IMG/VR virus record: IMGVR_UViG_3300022751_000009
Coordinates: 1-41,343 of that record
Direction: 5' to 3' (one strand)
Source of the DNA: a virus
DNA length: 41,343 nt
Made by a program: the position numbers and the translations under genes. A model generated the notes under the pieces. The model was given only the letters and a program-made list of their open reading frames with translations. It did no database searches and was not told where the DNA came from. Position 1 is the stretch's first letter, and the number at the start of each line of letters is the position of its first letter. Shown here piece by piece: positions 8,303 to 17,559 of this stretch.

Positions 8303-8359
8303 TAAAAAAAATGCCCGACGCTCACCACAAACGAAGGGCATTAAAAGTTAGTTGTGGTG
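8303..8359 (-). promoter_or_regulatory. Leader with interleaved terminator and 5'-end complement (pseudoknot/attenuator)
   Basis: Reading the minus strand from the expected transcript start: A, CACCACAA (8352-8359); B, AATGCCC (8336-8342); A', TTGTGGTG (8323-8330); B', GGGCATT (8310-8316); then a run of eight T. B-B' is a terminator ending just before the ATG at 8300. A' lies in its loop and is an exact 8-nt complement of the 5' end. A-A' would either exclude the terminator or form an H-type pseudoknot with it. The same order recurs at 21060-21160 and 39341-39429. Confidence 0.65.
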
Positions 8360-8364
8360 AATGG

Positions 8365-8404
8365 CAAATATACGAACCACCGAGTTAAGAATCATTCTAA
8401 ATTA
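8365..8404 (-). promoter_or_regulatory. Promoter: palindromic element, 12-nt spacer, TATATTTG
   Basis: The minus strand has a 20-bp palindromic element (8385-8404, core AGAATGATTCT), exactly 12 nt, then TATATTTG (8365-8372), matching TAnnTTTG. No TTG occurs at the usual -33 distance; the palindrome takes its place. The element begins in the last bases of the tail-tip gene. Expected start of transcription near 8358. Identical spacing is seen at 33.9, 39.4 and 40.4 kb. Confidence 0.75.
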
Positions 8405-11086
8405 CCGAAGAATATTCATCGCATCCATAAAATCAATCGCATTATTATAAGTAACGCCATTGATGCTGATTTCTTTGTATGGCGTTGGTGTTATGATGGA
8501 AACTCTATTGCTGTTAAATATTTCAACATATTCTCCAGACATTTCAAACCATCCAAAAACAAATTCCTTTTGATTGTCTGAGTATGGATTGTCTATGATA
8601 AACGTTTTGCCTGAAACCTTAGTTATATAAACCGAATACTCAGTATTTTTAAGTTCTAATTTGCAGTCCAATCGTTGCTGAACCCAAATGTAAGTCATAG
8701 ATACAATATAGCCTTTTCCTTCGGATCCGTCTGCTCTTATGTACTTTAAATACCCGTCAAACTCCTCAATGTTTTTGCACATTTCAAGCATTTCATTAAA
8801 GGAGCATTTTAGTGAAATCTGCTCAATAAAAGGTGTTATTTCAGGAACTCCTAACGAAATTACGGGTATGTCGGAGTTATCTATTATTTCGGCACCGTTT
8901 CTAAATATCGTATCTAAGTTTGGAATAAATAAGTTTCCATTCTTTTTACTGTTTTTAAAAGAAGTACATTTTATGGATTGTGACTTATTGAACAAAGCAG
9001 CCGTAGCTAAATGCTTAAACCAATACCTGATATTTCTTCCTATTGAATATTGAAGGTTAGAATAATTTGTTGGGCTTTTTACGCCTTCTATTTTCTGAAA
9101 CTCCTGGTTGGTTCTGTTTGTCCATAACACCCCTGACAATTGGAATTCTATTTTTATCAAGTCCGATCCCGTAAAGGTCAAAAATGATGAAGTGCTTAAA
9201 GTTATTGTGTTCGGTTCTATGGAAATAACGGTGTAATTACCTGAGTTATTTCCTTGCGTAATTTTAAGGGTTGAACCTATCCCTAAAAGAGTCCAATTAA
9301 AAGTGCCGTCAGACAGTATTTTCAATGTATTACCACCAGCAAGCATAGTGAGCGTCCTAGATATGGTTCTTACGGTACCGGGCGCTAATTGTACAACATC
9401 CAATATACCATAGTTATTATCGTCAGACAAGGAAGTATTATCTTTTGCTGTTACGGCTTGTTTTCTTAGTTCCTCGAATTTAAAAGCGCCCCTGAAATGA
9501 GATATTGTTATTTTTAGCTCCTCATCAACCATTTTTGAGGGGAATAACCAAGATGCATCCGTATGTACTTCGTCTAACGTGTCTTTTGAGCTTCGTTCTT
9601 GTTCGTAAGTTTTATACCCGAATCCGAATTTCTGTAATTGGTATCTAGGGTTTATATATCCCGAGGCATCCTCGCTAGGGTATTCGTAAAGAACAGCCGC
9701 TTCTAGGTTTGGGTAAAAATCATCCCTCCTTTTTATTTGAATGTCATTTGCCCTAATCTTATAATCACAACAAACCTCTTGTGTTACAGATTTGAAAACC
9801 TCTCCCGGCTTCAAAAGAAAAGGGAAGTCTTTTGCTTGCCTCAAAAGTAATCCGTTAACTATCATTTGATCGTGATGTATTCCATTAGGAGCAAACAGAG
9901 GTGCGTTTAACGTTTTTCCATCGGTCGTCATGTTTACGCATTTGGATAATGCATCATAGACCCATACGGCATCTATTACGCTGTCTATCGCTGTGGAAGT
10001 GGCGCTGAATTCAGCTGTATTCACTCCAAACCCGGTTACGACGGAAGTAGGAGTATCAGATATAGATATATGTTCAAAGAAAAAATAAAGTATTTGTCCT
10101 GCTTTTATATTGGGTATTTGTATAAGAATATCCCCATTATAACTGTATTGATATACACCGGTTCCGCCGCCTAAAATACCCGTGTCGTAAAACGGAATTT
10201 TAGGGTATATTAAATTTAATGCTTCCCATGCACTTAAATTGTCTACTTCCGGCGCAACCATAAACACGCCCCTAGTTCTGGAATCTCCTAATGATACATG
10301 TTGGGTTTGCAAATTAAGTTTTAGCAAAACGGTAACGTCAGTTAATTCTTCTCTTGCCTTTAGTGCCATATATCCCCAAGGAGTTCCATCATAATCGTCG
10401 AGAGTTGGGTTGTAGCTTGATTGATTGTCCAGCCAACTTAATGTATCATAGATGCCTAGTTCTACAACATTCTTGATTCCATTAAAAAAAGACGGCCTGT
10501 CCACATAAGCTACAGAAGGAACAGCAGTAACGCCAGTTGAGTCTAATACGCTTTTTTGAAACACAGGTTTTGCTTTAAGCAATACTTTTTGAGTCCTGCA
10601 CGGAGCTGAGTAATTGCCATCTAAATCTAAACTAGAAAAAATATCTACTTCTACGTCTTCTCTTCTTTTGAATATAGCCCTATTAAGATCCTGAATAGTT
10701 TTACAACGAAACTCATTCCTTCCATTATATTTAGCGGTGGCAAAATCCATAAGACCAGTAACGAAGTCTACCCCGTCAAGTTGTATGATTCTTTGTATTT
10801 GTGTTTCAAACCCCCTAACCCTATATGCCTCGGCTAATTTTTCGAACTGATGTGTTAAATAATAGATAAGCTCTCCATTGTTAAGCTCAGTAGGTATTTC
10901 TGATTCCCTGCCGATTGCATTCCAATATATCTCGTCTATTTCCTCGTTTCCTATAGTTACGTCTCTGGCAAATCTTTGCGACTCCTGTTCGACAGCAAAG
11001 GTAGAAGAGTCGAATCCAGACGGTTCAGGTATTTCAATCCGTCCGTATGGCGGATCAATAAAATTAAGAAAATGTTTAAAAATCAT
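8402..11086 (-). CDS. Large tail-tip / tail-associated protein, 894 aa
   Basis: This is the gene following the tape measure, the usual place of distal tail and tail-associated proteins in siphoviruses. It is a long protein without signal peptide; several beta-rich regions (about 330-390, 580-660) alternate with helical ones (about 75-130). The last part, FIIDNPYSDNQKEFVFGWFE, resembles a small barrel domain. I see no peptidase or lysozyme motif. Name is inferred from synteny; sequence family not recognised. Its end overlaps the palindromic promoter element of the next unit. Confidence 0.65.
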   Translation of the reverse strand: MIFKHFLNFIDPPYGRIEIPEPSGFDSSTFAVEQESQRFARDVTIGNEEIDEIYWNAIGRESEIPTELNNGELIYYLTHQFEKLAEAYRVRGFETQIQRIIQLDGVDFVTGLMDFATAKYNGRNEFRCKTIQDLNRAIFKRREDVEVDIFSSLDLDGNYSAPCRTQKVLLKAKPVFQKSVLDSTGVTAVPSVAYVDRPSFFNGIKNVVELGIYDTLSWLDNQSSYNPTLDDYDGTPWGYMALKAREELTDVTVLLKLNLQTQHVSLGDSRTRGVFMVAPEVDNLSAWEALNLIYPKIPFYDTGILGGGTGVYQYSYNGDILIQIPNIKAGQILYFFFEHISISDTPTSVVTGFGVNTAEFSATSTAIDSVIDAVWVYDALSKCVNMTTDGKTLNAPLFAPNGIHHDQMIVNGLLLRQAKDFPFLLKPGEVFKSVTQEVCCDYKIRANDIQIKRRDDFYPNLEAAVLYEYPSEDASGYINPRYQLQKFGFGYKTYEQERSSKDTLDEVHTDASWLFPSKMVDEELKITISHFRGAFKFEELRKQAVTAKDNTSLSDDNNYGILDVVQLAPGTVRTISRTLTMLAGGNTLKILSDGTFNWTLLGIGSTLKITQGNNSGNYTVISIEPNTITLSTSSFLTFTGSDLIKIEFQLSGVLWTNRTNQEFQKIEGVKSPTNYSNLQYSIGRNIRYWFKHLATAALFNKSQSIKCTSFKNSKKNGNLFIPNLDTIFRNGAEIIDNSDIPVISLGVPEITPFIEQISLKCSFNEMLEMCKNIEEFDGYLKYIRADGSEGKGYIVSMTYIWVQQRLDCKLELKNTEYSVYITKVSGKTFIIDNPYSDNQKEFVFGWFEMSGEYVEIFNSNRVSIITPTPYKEISINGVTYNNAIDFMDAMNILR

Positions 11087-11114
11087 TAAGTGTTATTTAC
11101 AATGGGGTAAAATA

Positions 11115-14100
11115 TTAAATACCGTTTTTCTTTATTCTTAATCTGTTTGCATTCCACTTTACAGTAGATCCGTTTCTCTTTTCATATAGTGAAACTCCTA
11201 GGCGGTCATAAACCATTACGTCGCTTTGTTTATTCGCTATAACCGATTTTAATTGCCTCAATTCAGTAACAACTTCGGTATTGTCAATTTTATTTATGGT
11301 GTTGTGAGATGGATTTATACCTCTTTCGTTTAAGATATTATTCAATCCGTTATCAAACATCAATGCTTTTGTATCTTCCGCGTTCAATACTTTTTCCCCG
11401 CCATCCATTTTTGTAAGAGTTGCGCCCTTCTCATGTCCTAATGTTTTAAGTTTCCCGGTTCTGTCAAATATAGCCTCCGCGCCTTTTTCTTGTGTCCACG
11501 CCCACCCACTTGCGGCGTTTTCGGTTCCTTTATAATACTGTGGTATCTGTTGAGCATTTATGGCGGCTAGTTGCACCGCTCCTGCTGCTGCTGCTACAGC
11601 TGCCAACGCTATACCGGCATATATGTTATTGGCTGTAGCTAAAGCCGAAACTACAGCTTGTGCGGTATTTATTATGGTATTGAATTTTGCTATTTGCTTC
11701 GCAGCCTGTAATTCTCTCCTTTGGATTTCACGGCGTCGTCTTTCGTATTGCTTTTCTATGTTTTCCTTGGCGGAATCTGATTCACCGGCAAACTGTATTG
11801 CTATATTTTTTTCTTGCTCTAATCTTTTGTATTCAGCATCAAAGTTTTCTTGTGAAGCCTTGTCTATAGCGTTGAACGCTTCTTGAAATGCCTCAGAGAA
11901 AGCCAATATAGTTACTTTGGCTTCTACTCCAAAGCCAAGTATTTTTTCATTTAGTATATCAAAAAGCGTTGAAAGACCATTTTCCCCAAAAAAAGATTCC
12001 CCGAAAGAATAGGCATAATCTTGCATCGCTTTTTGAGCATCTTTCCATGCCTGTCTTCCCCTTTCTATTGCTTCATTGTTCCTTTCCCTTTCTTCCGTAT
12101 CTTTGGCGATCATCTTTGAAAGCTCGGCCTCATTATCATAGGTATCAACAACTCCTTCGGGTTGCAACTCCATTGATTCTAATTGATCCCTTTTAGATTT
12201 GTAGCTTTCAATTTCCTTTAAGGATTCTGAATGAAATTTTATCAGAGCTTGCTTTTGCTTATCCTGGCTTTTTCCTGCTCGTCTGACTTCCTCGGCATAC
12301 ATTAAGGATATTATCTCAATTCGTTTATTGAAATGCTTATCTAATGCGCCAATCCTGACGGTGTAGAATTGCTCCTCGCTTTCGAGCGTCCTATCAATTA
12401 CCTGCTGTTCCAATTGCAATTCGGCAAGTCTGGTATCGTATTTATCTCGTTTCGCGTCCTCAATAGCTTTTAATTGAGCTTTGGTGAGTTCAGTGTTGGT
12501 TTTTACAGCCTTGTTATTCAGGTTTAAAATCTCATTGGCTGCTTGAAGTCTACCTCTTTGAACCCCTAATGCCAGATTAAGCCTTTCTTGATTCTTAGCC
12601 GCTTCTTCTCTCATTGCAACCCTATCAGGCGAGAAGTTCAATACAGAAACCTTATTGAATAATTCGTACTCGTGATTGGCTTTTCTTAATTGTTCGTTAT
12701 AAGTAGCAATCCAATCAAGTGCGTTTTGTCTGTCAATTTTTGCGGTTTCCATTCGCGCCTTATCATCTGGAAGCTGATCGTAAAAACTTAACAAGCTTGC
12801 CTTGCTGTCGCTCGCCGCTTCATTCCTTAATGCTTTCACGCCTTTGTTGAGTTCTGCTAATGTTCTTATTGCATCATTGGCCGCGTTTGTGAAGAACGCA
12901 AAAAACTGGGTTATCCCGCCCGTTTCATTTTCGTTCATCGTACGGACAAGGTCAACCCAATTGTTTTTTAGCCTGTTTTGTGATGCTGCTAATGTTTCAA
13001 TTTTCTTTACAGCCTCAATACCGTACGCTTTTTCAAGCTCTTTAGCGAATTTCGGCAATACTTCCGCCGCTAAAACTTCTCCATTTTTAAGAAGTACGCC
13101 TAATTGCTTTTCAGTAACCCCCATTGATCTGGCCAATATCCCAAATGCTCCAGGCAATGCCTCACCCAACTGCCCTTTTAATTCCTCAGATTGGACTGTT
13201 CCCTTTGATAACATTTGATTTAAAGCCAAAAACGCCCTTTCGGAAGATTCAGCAGACAATCCCATTGTTCCTGCCGCCTTTGCGACACTTTCGAAAATTT
13301 GTTCTATTTCACGACCTGCAAGCTTGTCTTTTGCCGAAACGTAGAATTGGGTATATTGTTTGGTAAGGCTTTGAATATCCTGTCCATACGCATCAGATAT
13401 TCTCGAAAGAAAAGACTGGCTTTCAATAAATTTTTCTTGGGTTCCTACAACTTGCCTTAATGCCAAATCTAAAGATTGCGTTTGTTTGGTGGTATTGTAA
13501 ATAGAAGTAGCTAACGCAGCTATACCCGCAACACCTGTGGTAACTCCAAGTGCGCCGACTAACGATGTTATGCTATTAACTAATTTAGGATAATTACCTA
13601 CGCTTCTTTGAAACCTGCCGACCGCTGCTTCAGCTTTTCGGACTTGAGCGTCTAGTTTATTAAACTCACCCTGCGCTTTTCTAAGCTCGGCATTGTATTC
13701 CCGTTGTGTTTGGGTGGCTAAACGCCCCCTGGCAATAATATTCTGAACATTGGTTGAAGATGCCGCTTGTTGGGCGCTTAGTCTTTTATAAGCTCCGGCA
13801 ACTTCTGAAACGATTACAGCCTGTTGCTTTTGTTGTTGCAAAATAATACTTCCATCAACTTTTTCTTGGATGTTTCCCGATCTCCTAACCTCTGCAAGCC
13901 TGACATAATCAATTTGTAATTTCTTGATTATATTTTCCTGCTGTCTTAACTGATCGTTCAAGTCCTTTATAGCAGAATCCGTTCCGCTCGGAGTTCTGCC
14001 CCCAATCTGAGCATTAGAAGCCTTTCCAATTTTTGCTATAAGGTCGTCAACCTGTTTTCCGTAGGATATAATTCTTTTTTCGGCCTCTGGGGATAATCCG

Positions 14101-14117
14101 TCTAAAAATTCTGCCAT
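11115..14117 (-). CDS. Tape measure protein, 1000 aa
   Basis: The tape measure sets tail length and is ejected with DNA. Residues 1-170 are coiled-coil (DLNDQLRQQENIIKKLQ, then an Arg/Lys/Glu/Gln heptad region). Residues about 200-400 match the tape-measure N-terminal domain known from many phages and prophages, with RISDAYGQDIQSLTKQY, GLSAESSERAFLALNQM and GTVQSEELKGQLGEALPGA. A long helical region follows, and hydrophobic Ala-rich stretches lie around 810-850. It overlaps the preceding gene as TAATG. 1000 residues correspond to a tail of about 150 nm at 1.5 angstrom per residue, an estimate only. Confidence 0.93.
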   Translation of the reverse strand: MAEFLDGLSPEAEKRIISYGKQVDDLIAKIGKASNAQIGGRTPSGTDSAIKDLNDQLRQQENIIKKLQIDYVRLAEVRRSGNIQEKVDGSIILQQQKQQAVIVSEVAGAYKRLSAQQAASSTNVQNIIARGRLATQTQREYNAELRKAQGEFNKLDAQVRKAEAAVGRFQRSVGNYPKLVNSITSLVGALGVTTGVAGIAALATSIYNTTKQTQSLDLALRQVVGTQEKFIESQSFLSRISDAYGQDIQSLTKQYTQFYVSAKDKLAGREIEQIFESVAKAAGTMGLSAESSERAFLALNQMLSKGTVQSEELKGQLGEALPGAFGILARSMGVTEKQLGVLLKNGEVLAAEVLPKFAKELEKAYGIEAVKKIETLAASQNRLKNNWVDLVRTMNENETGGITQFFAFFTNAANDAIRTLAELNKGVKALRNEAASDSKASLLSFYDQLPDDKARMETAKIDRQNALDWIATYNEQLRKANHEYELFNKVSVLNFSPDRVAMREEAAKNQERLNLALGVQRGRLQAANEILNLNNKAVKTNTELTKAQLKAIEDAKRDKYDTRLAELQLEQQVIDRTLESEEQFYTVRIGALDKHFNKRIEIISLMYAEEVRRAGKSQDKQKQALIKFHSESLKEIESYKSKRDQLESMELQPEGVVDTYDNEAELSKMIAKDTEERERNNEAIERGRQAWKDAQKAMQDYAYSFGESFFGENGLSTLFDILNEKILGFGVEAKVTILAFSEAFQEAFNAIDKASQENFDAEYKRLEQEKNIAIQFAGESDSAKENIEKQYERRRREIQRRELQAAKQIAKFNTIINTAQAVVSALATANNIYAGIALAAVAAAAGAVQLAAINAQQIPQYYKGTENAASGWAWTQEKGAEAIFDRTGKLKTLGHEKGATLTKMDGGEKVLNAEDTKALMFDNGLNNILNERGINPSHNTINKIDNTEVVTELRQLKSVIANKQSDVMVYDRLGVSLYEKRNGSTVKWNANRLRIKKNGI

Positions 14118-14749
14118 TATGCTGCGTTATTTTTGAGCCTAGCGCGCTCTGATTTTTTTATTGCTGATTTTTCAGCGGCTACATATTCAGGCAATAATAA
14201 CGTACTTGGAAGTGATTGCATGTTGCATTCGTTAATATTCTGAAGCGCATCGTAAAACTCAAATACAGTCTTGTTTGCTGTTGATCGTAATGTGTCAATT
14301 TCAATATTGGCAACGGCAAGCTCATTTTTCATAATTCCTATTGAAACATTTAACGTTTTTTGTATTTCAGTATCAAAATCACCGTCTAAATCAATCGGTA
14401 TTTCCAAGTAATTGTTCAAAGCTGATAAATGCCTATTGCGTATTTCAACTATTGCTGGATTGTGCCAGATTTCTTTAGGCGTTTCCCAATGGAAGTTAAG
14501 CACGGCCAAAAACGCTGCAATCCTTACTTCAATCGAAGAGACCAATTCCAACAATTCTAAATATCTTACGGCTTCTTTGTTATCGGATTTTATAAAGTAA
14601 TCGTCATAAACCTGAACAAACACCCTTTTAAGCCAATCAACGCTTGTTTTTGGCTTAGGACACATTAACTGATAATTCCCCGTTTCTCTTATTTCAAAGA
14701 AAACCTTTGCAGGGAAATTGTCGTAACTATTGTATTTGCAACTGCTCAT
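14117..14749 (-). CDS. Putative tail assembly protein before the tape measure, 210 aa
   Basis: Helical, soluble protein with several leucine-rich segments (YLELLELVSSIEVRIAAFL, HLSALNNYLEIP) and a basic end (KKSERARLKNNAA). It directly precedes the tape measure gene and overlaps it as TAATG, the place usually held by tail assembly chaperones. No sequence family recognised. The preceding gene overlaps its start by 23 bases. Confidence 0.6.
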   Translation of the reverse strand: MSSCKYNSYDNFPAKVFFEIRETGNYQLMCPKPKTSVDWLKRVFVQVYDDYFIKSDNKEAVRYLELLELVSSIEVRIAAFLAVLNFHWETPKEIWHNPAIVEIRNRHLSALNNYLEIPIDLDGDFDTEIQKTLNVSIGIMKNELAVANIEIDTLRSTANKTVFEFYDALQNINECNMQSLPSTLLLPEYVAAEKSAIKKSERARLKNNAA

Positions 14750-15191
14750 TTATGAATCTTGCTAGTTTTGGTGCTTGGTATTGCGCTTGAACCTTATCGA
14801 AATCTTTTTGGTTTATTGATTCAATATCACTTCCGTAACGATTGATATTGTAACCCCATTGCGGAGTATTTGCGTCAAACACGAACGCGCCTGATCGCTG
14901 CTTAATGAAAAGGCTTCGGTTTGTGGCTCCGGTTAATTCCAAGTCAACGTTTCCAAGTCCTGCAAGCGGGTTCTTTAAATTCTTTTTAAACGCGTATTCC
15001 GCACTTGAGTACTTACCTATCTTGCTTCTGTTAGGTCGTTGGCCAAATTGAAATTCGTTTTCCTTAAGACTTTTTATGTGCTGCCCCTCGTCCCTTAGTA
15101 TCAGTTCGGTTACTTTCTTTTTCACTTTCCCCGACTGAATCAAGGCTTGCAGTTTCTTTTGGAACGCCAATGGACTGATTATTTTGCTCAT
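14727..15191 (-). CDS. Putative tail morphogenesis protein, 154 aa
   Basis: A basic protein beginning MSKIISPLAFQKKLQAL. The middle (NEFQFGQRPNRSKIGKYSS, then TNRSLFIKQRSG) resembles phage virion morphogenesis proteins in style, but I cannot name the family. In-frame ATGs exist up to 15230; 15191 is chosen because the protein then starts with a sensible helix and the overlap with the upstream reading frame is shorter. It still overlaps that gene by about 128 bases in another frame. Confidence 0.6.
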   Translation of the reverse strand: MSKIISPLAFQKKLQALIQSGKVKKKVTELILRDEGQHIKSLKENEFQFGQRPNRSKIGKYSSAEYAFKKNLKNPLAGLGNVDLELTGATNRSLFIKQRSGAFVFDANTPQWGYNINRYGSDIESINQKDFDKVQAQYQAPKLARFINEQLQIQ

Positions 15192-15381
15192 TCTTCCTCG
15201 CTTCTTTGCATCCGTGACACTCATCGTCATTCCCGCGCGTTGCTGCTTTTAGGAATACTTCTATAATGGCGTCGTCGGATTGGTTTGTATTGGTCTTAAT
15301 CCATTCCTTTTTCTTAGCGCAACTTAGCGCCATAAACTTGTCGGCATCTTCGCCCCAAATTTCAATATTAAATATTTGCAT
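15064..15381 (-). CDS. Small protein overlapping the next gene, 105 aa
   Basis: The first 60 residues look like a real folded protein (MQIFNIEIWGEDADKFMAL, KKKEWIKTNTNQSDD) and include a CHGC pair. The last 45 are low-complexity and polar, and this part overlaps the next gene in another frame. The relation is +1, not the -1 of classic tail-chaperone frameshifts, and I see no slippery heptamer. Function unknown; it follows the tail tube gene after a terminator-like hairpin. Confidence 0.55.
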   Translation of the reverse strand: MQIFNIEIWGEDADKFMALSCAKKKEWIKTNTNQSDDAIIEVFLKAATRGNDDECHGCKEARKNEQNNQSIGVPKETASLDSVGESEKESNRTDTKGRGAAHKKS

Positions 15382-15410
15382 GATGTTTTATTTTTTAGGC
15401 AATTTACAAA

Positions 15411-15444
15411 AAATCCCGTACATAAATCAATACGGACGGGATTT
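15411..15444 (-). terminator. Hairpin terminator after the tail tube gene
   Basis: On the minus strand AAATCCCGT and ACGGGATTT form a nine-base stem with a 16-nt loop, followed by TTTTTG. It lies between the stop of the 311-aa tail protein and the next start codon, with no promoter visible behind it, so it probably lowers, rather than ends, expression of the tail genes below the highly needed tube protein. Confidence 0.75.
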
Positions 15445-15463
15445 AAACTAATTATGAAAAGAG

Positions 15464-16399
15464 TTATGCTACCGGCTTGAAAATGCCAGTTGTTCCTGCG
15501 TAGAATTGAGGTTTGTTAACCCCTATTTTTGCTACTGCAACCGGTGGCGTGGCTGTTGCATCGTATTCGTCAACAATAATATCCTGAGATGTGGTCAATG
15601 TGGTTGTAGGTGTCATTTCATACTCACCTGTTGAAGAGTTGAAAACTGTCAACGTAATCTCTTCCTCAACATTGTCGATTCTTACCCTGAAATTTGCCGT
15701 TTGCTGTCCAAGAATAGGAGTAAGGTCATTCTGCAACCAAGTCGCTTTAACGTAAATCTTCGCGTTTGACACATCTGCACGTCCAACCAATTTAACGCCT
15801 GTAACGTTGTTGATTTCGGTATTCGGTGCAAAGTCCAGGTTGTAAAGGTATGCGCCACGTGTGTTGTAACCGTCCAAATCGGTAATCTGGTACATTACTT
15901 GCGTTTGTGCCTTTGTTGATCCGGTCGCTTCTTGGTAAGTCAATACTTCGTACATTCCCACATTGAAACCACCCCAAGACAAACCATCAATCGAGGTGTT
16001 AACTTTAATTACATTCTGGTAAACAAGCAACACCGAAATTTGATCTTGTGACGATAGTTTATAGAATCCCTTGTGATACTCGTAAGGTTTTTTAAGCGTT
16101 GTTGTAGTTACCGGAAGCGCACGGTTTACCACAACTGAACGCTGGGTAATATCCGAGGTTTCCAATGTAGGTGCTGCAACCTCAGTAGGTGAGCTGAACG
16201 CATCAACTACGAAATAAGCCTGTCCTTGCTGAACGAGGTTGTTGAAGAATGCTTTGTTTGGTGTTGTTGTCGCCACATCGAACGTAGGTCTGCCCAATAA
16301 TACAATATGCCCTAACAACGGCCCCGGTTCAACATAGCACGGCTCCAATCCAATGAACCCGCTGCTTGCTTTGCAATCTATTCCAAATAGTGTTGCCAT
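15464..16399 (-). CDS. Putative major tail tube protein, 311 aa
   Basis: A beta-rich soluble protein with Thr/Val-rich C-terminal part (about 235-300, possibly an Ig-like add-on: ITLTVFNSSTGEYEM). It lies after the neck genes and before the tape-measure group, where the tail tube gene belongs, and is followed directly by a terminator, as expected for a highly expressed gene. I do not recognise the sequence family, so the name rests on synteny. Confidence 0.65.
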   Translation of the reverse strand: MATLFGIDCKASSGFIGLEPCYVEPGPLLGHIVLLGRPTFDVATTTPNKAFFNNLVQQGQAYFVVDAFSSPTEVAAPTLETSDITQRSVVVNRALPVTTTTLKKPYEYHKGFYKLSSQDQISVLLVYQNVIKVNTSIDGLSWGGFNVGMYEVLTYQEATGSTKAQTQVMYQITDLDGYNTRGAYLYNLDFAPNTEINNVTGVKLVGRADVSNAKIYVKATWLQNDLTPILGQQTANFRVRIDNVEEEITLTVFNSSTGEYEMTPTTTLTTSQDIIVDEYDATATPPVAVAKIGVNKPQFYAGTTGIFKPVA

Positions 16400-16414
16400 A
16401 ATATTTTTTTTGTT

Positions 16415-16912
16415 TTAGAAATTAAAATTAATTGTTTGGATGCAATTGGCATCTATTCTTAAATCTGCTTCAAAAACCAACGCATCCCAAATATCGGACG
16501 TGTGGTTTTCTTCACCAGCACCGTAGTTTGGAAACTCCGTAAGGTCGTACTCTTTTTCCCAATAAAAAATGCCAGCCCGATTAAACGCTTTAATAATGTT
16601 CTGAGCTAAAGGAAACAAAATATTTCTATAACTCATTGCCCATCTATTTTCATTTAACAGTTCAGTCATTGTGTTTTGACAAGCCAGAACAAGCCTCAAT
16701 CTTGTAGTGCATTCCTCGCCCCCTTGTTCAAATTGATGCGACTGATTGCTGGTCTGATATATCAATGGATATGGCGTTTTTTTGCTATCTGCAAAGGCTT
16801 TTAACTGCGCCAATAAGTGATACTCATTACCCCACTTGTAAACAGGCTTAAAACCGTCAATCGCTGGCAATTGGTCAAACACATCGGATAGGCGTTGTTC
16901 TACTATGATCAT
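16415..16912 (-). CDS. Putative neck / tail terminator protein, 165 aa
   Basis: The protein (start MIIVEQRLSDVFDQLP) has an alpha/beta pattern with a Cys/Arg strand segment (ECTTRLRLVLACQNTM) and fits, by size and position, the tail-completion or tail-terminator proteins that lie before the tube gene. It overlaps the connector gene by ATGA. Family not recognised with certainty. Confidence 0.55.
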   Translation of the reverse strand: MIIVEQRLSDVFDQLPAIDGFKPVYKWGNEYHLLAQLKAFADSKKTPYPLIYQTSNQSHQFEQGGEECTTRLRLVLACQNTMTELLNENRWAMSYRNILFPLAQNIIKAFNRAGIFYWEKEYDLTEFPNYGAGEENHTSDIWDALVFEADLRIDANCIQTINFNF

Positions 16913-17556
16913 AGGTTGTAAATGTTTACCAACGATCTAGGCGTAAAGAAACTTGTATCAAAATCCTCCGGTCGGCTATGCATAAAATCGTAAAGAGTAG
17001 TTTCGTTTCCGATAACATTTCCTAACCATTGCAGCATCGTTCCGTTCCAATTTTGTGAGAATTGATAATTACTCCTAGAGTAACTACCCTCAAGTCCGTA
17101 CATTTTTACCATTTGGTTCCATGCGGAGACCTGCTTTCCGTTAGGCAATTGTCTTGTTGAATTTTCAGCTTCCGCCACTTGCACTCCTGTAGTAGAATAT
17201 GAAGAAAAATCACTCGCTAAATAATGAAAAAAAACATAGTAAGCAATAATACTTATTTTTTTGTTTCCAACATTATAGCGCAATCCTCTCCAATCTTCTT
17301 TACCATCGACTAAGTCCTTCCATTTTTGTAAGGCATCAGGTTTCCAAGCATAAGGCGCAGCGTCCTCGAACTGATCAATTAGCTCAGCGTATTGTTCCCA
17401 CCCCAGGAAGCTAACCAAAAACTCACTTTCCTTTTCTTCAATCTCCCCTTGCAATTGCAATACGGAGTTTGGCGTATTTCCCCCAATAGATGGCTGTGCC
17501 ACCGCATGGGGAATATATACTGCTTTGTTAAGAAAATATGAGTTGTCGATTATCAT
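16909..17556 (-). CDS. Putative head-tail connector protein (DUF6712-like), 215 aa
   Basis: The N-terminus (MIIDNSYFLNKAVYIPHAVA, then VSFLGWEQYAEL) resembles the DUF6712 family found beside capsid genes in Bacteroidetes phages. The protein is mostly helical with several conserved aromatics (YVFFHYLASDFS). Gene order capsid - small protein - this gene - neck protein fits a head-tail adaptor. The family name is from memory of the pattern and should be treated as tentative. Confidence 0.55.
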   Translation of the reverse strand: MIIDNSYFLNKAVYIPHAVAQPSIGGNTPNSVLQLQGEIEEKESEFLVSFLGWEQYAELIDQFEDAAPYAWKPDALQKWKDLVDGKEDWRGLRYNVGNKKISIIAYYVFFHYLASDFSSYSTTGVQVAEAENSTRQLPNGKQVSAWNQMVKMYGLEGSYSRSNYQFSQNWNGTMLQWLGNVIGNETTLYDFMHSRPEDFDTSFFTPRSLVNIYNL

Positions 17557-17559
17557 TTC

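Noticed and set aside
12802-13218. Plus-strand open frame of 138 codons inside the tape measure gene
   Set aside because: Antisense to a clear coding region, low-complexity Ser/Ala/Phe-rich product, no promoter. It is a shadow of the minus-strand codon pattern.
15064-15230. Classic -1 programmed frameshift of tail chaperone genes
   Set aside because: The second frame is +1 relative to the first and there is no XXXYYYZ heptamer in the overlap.
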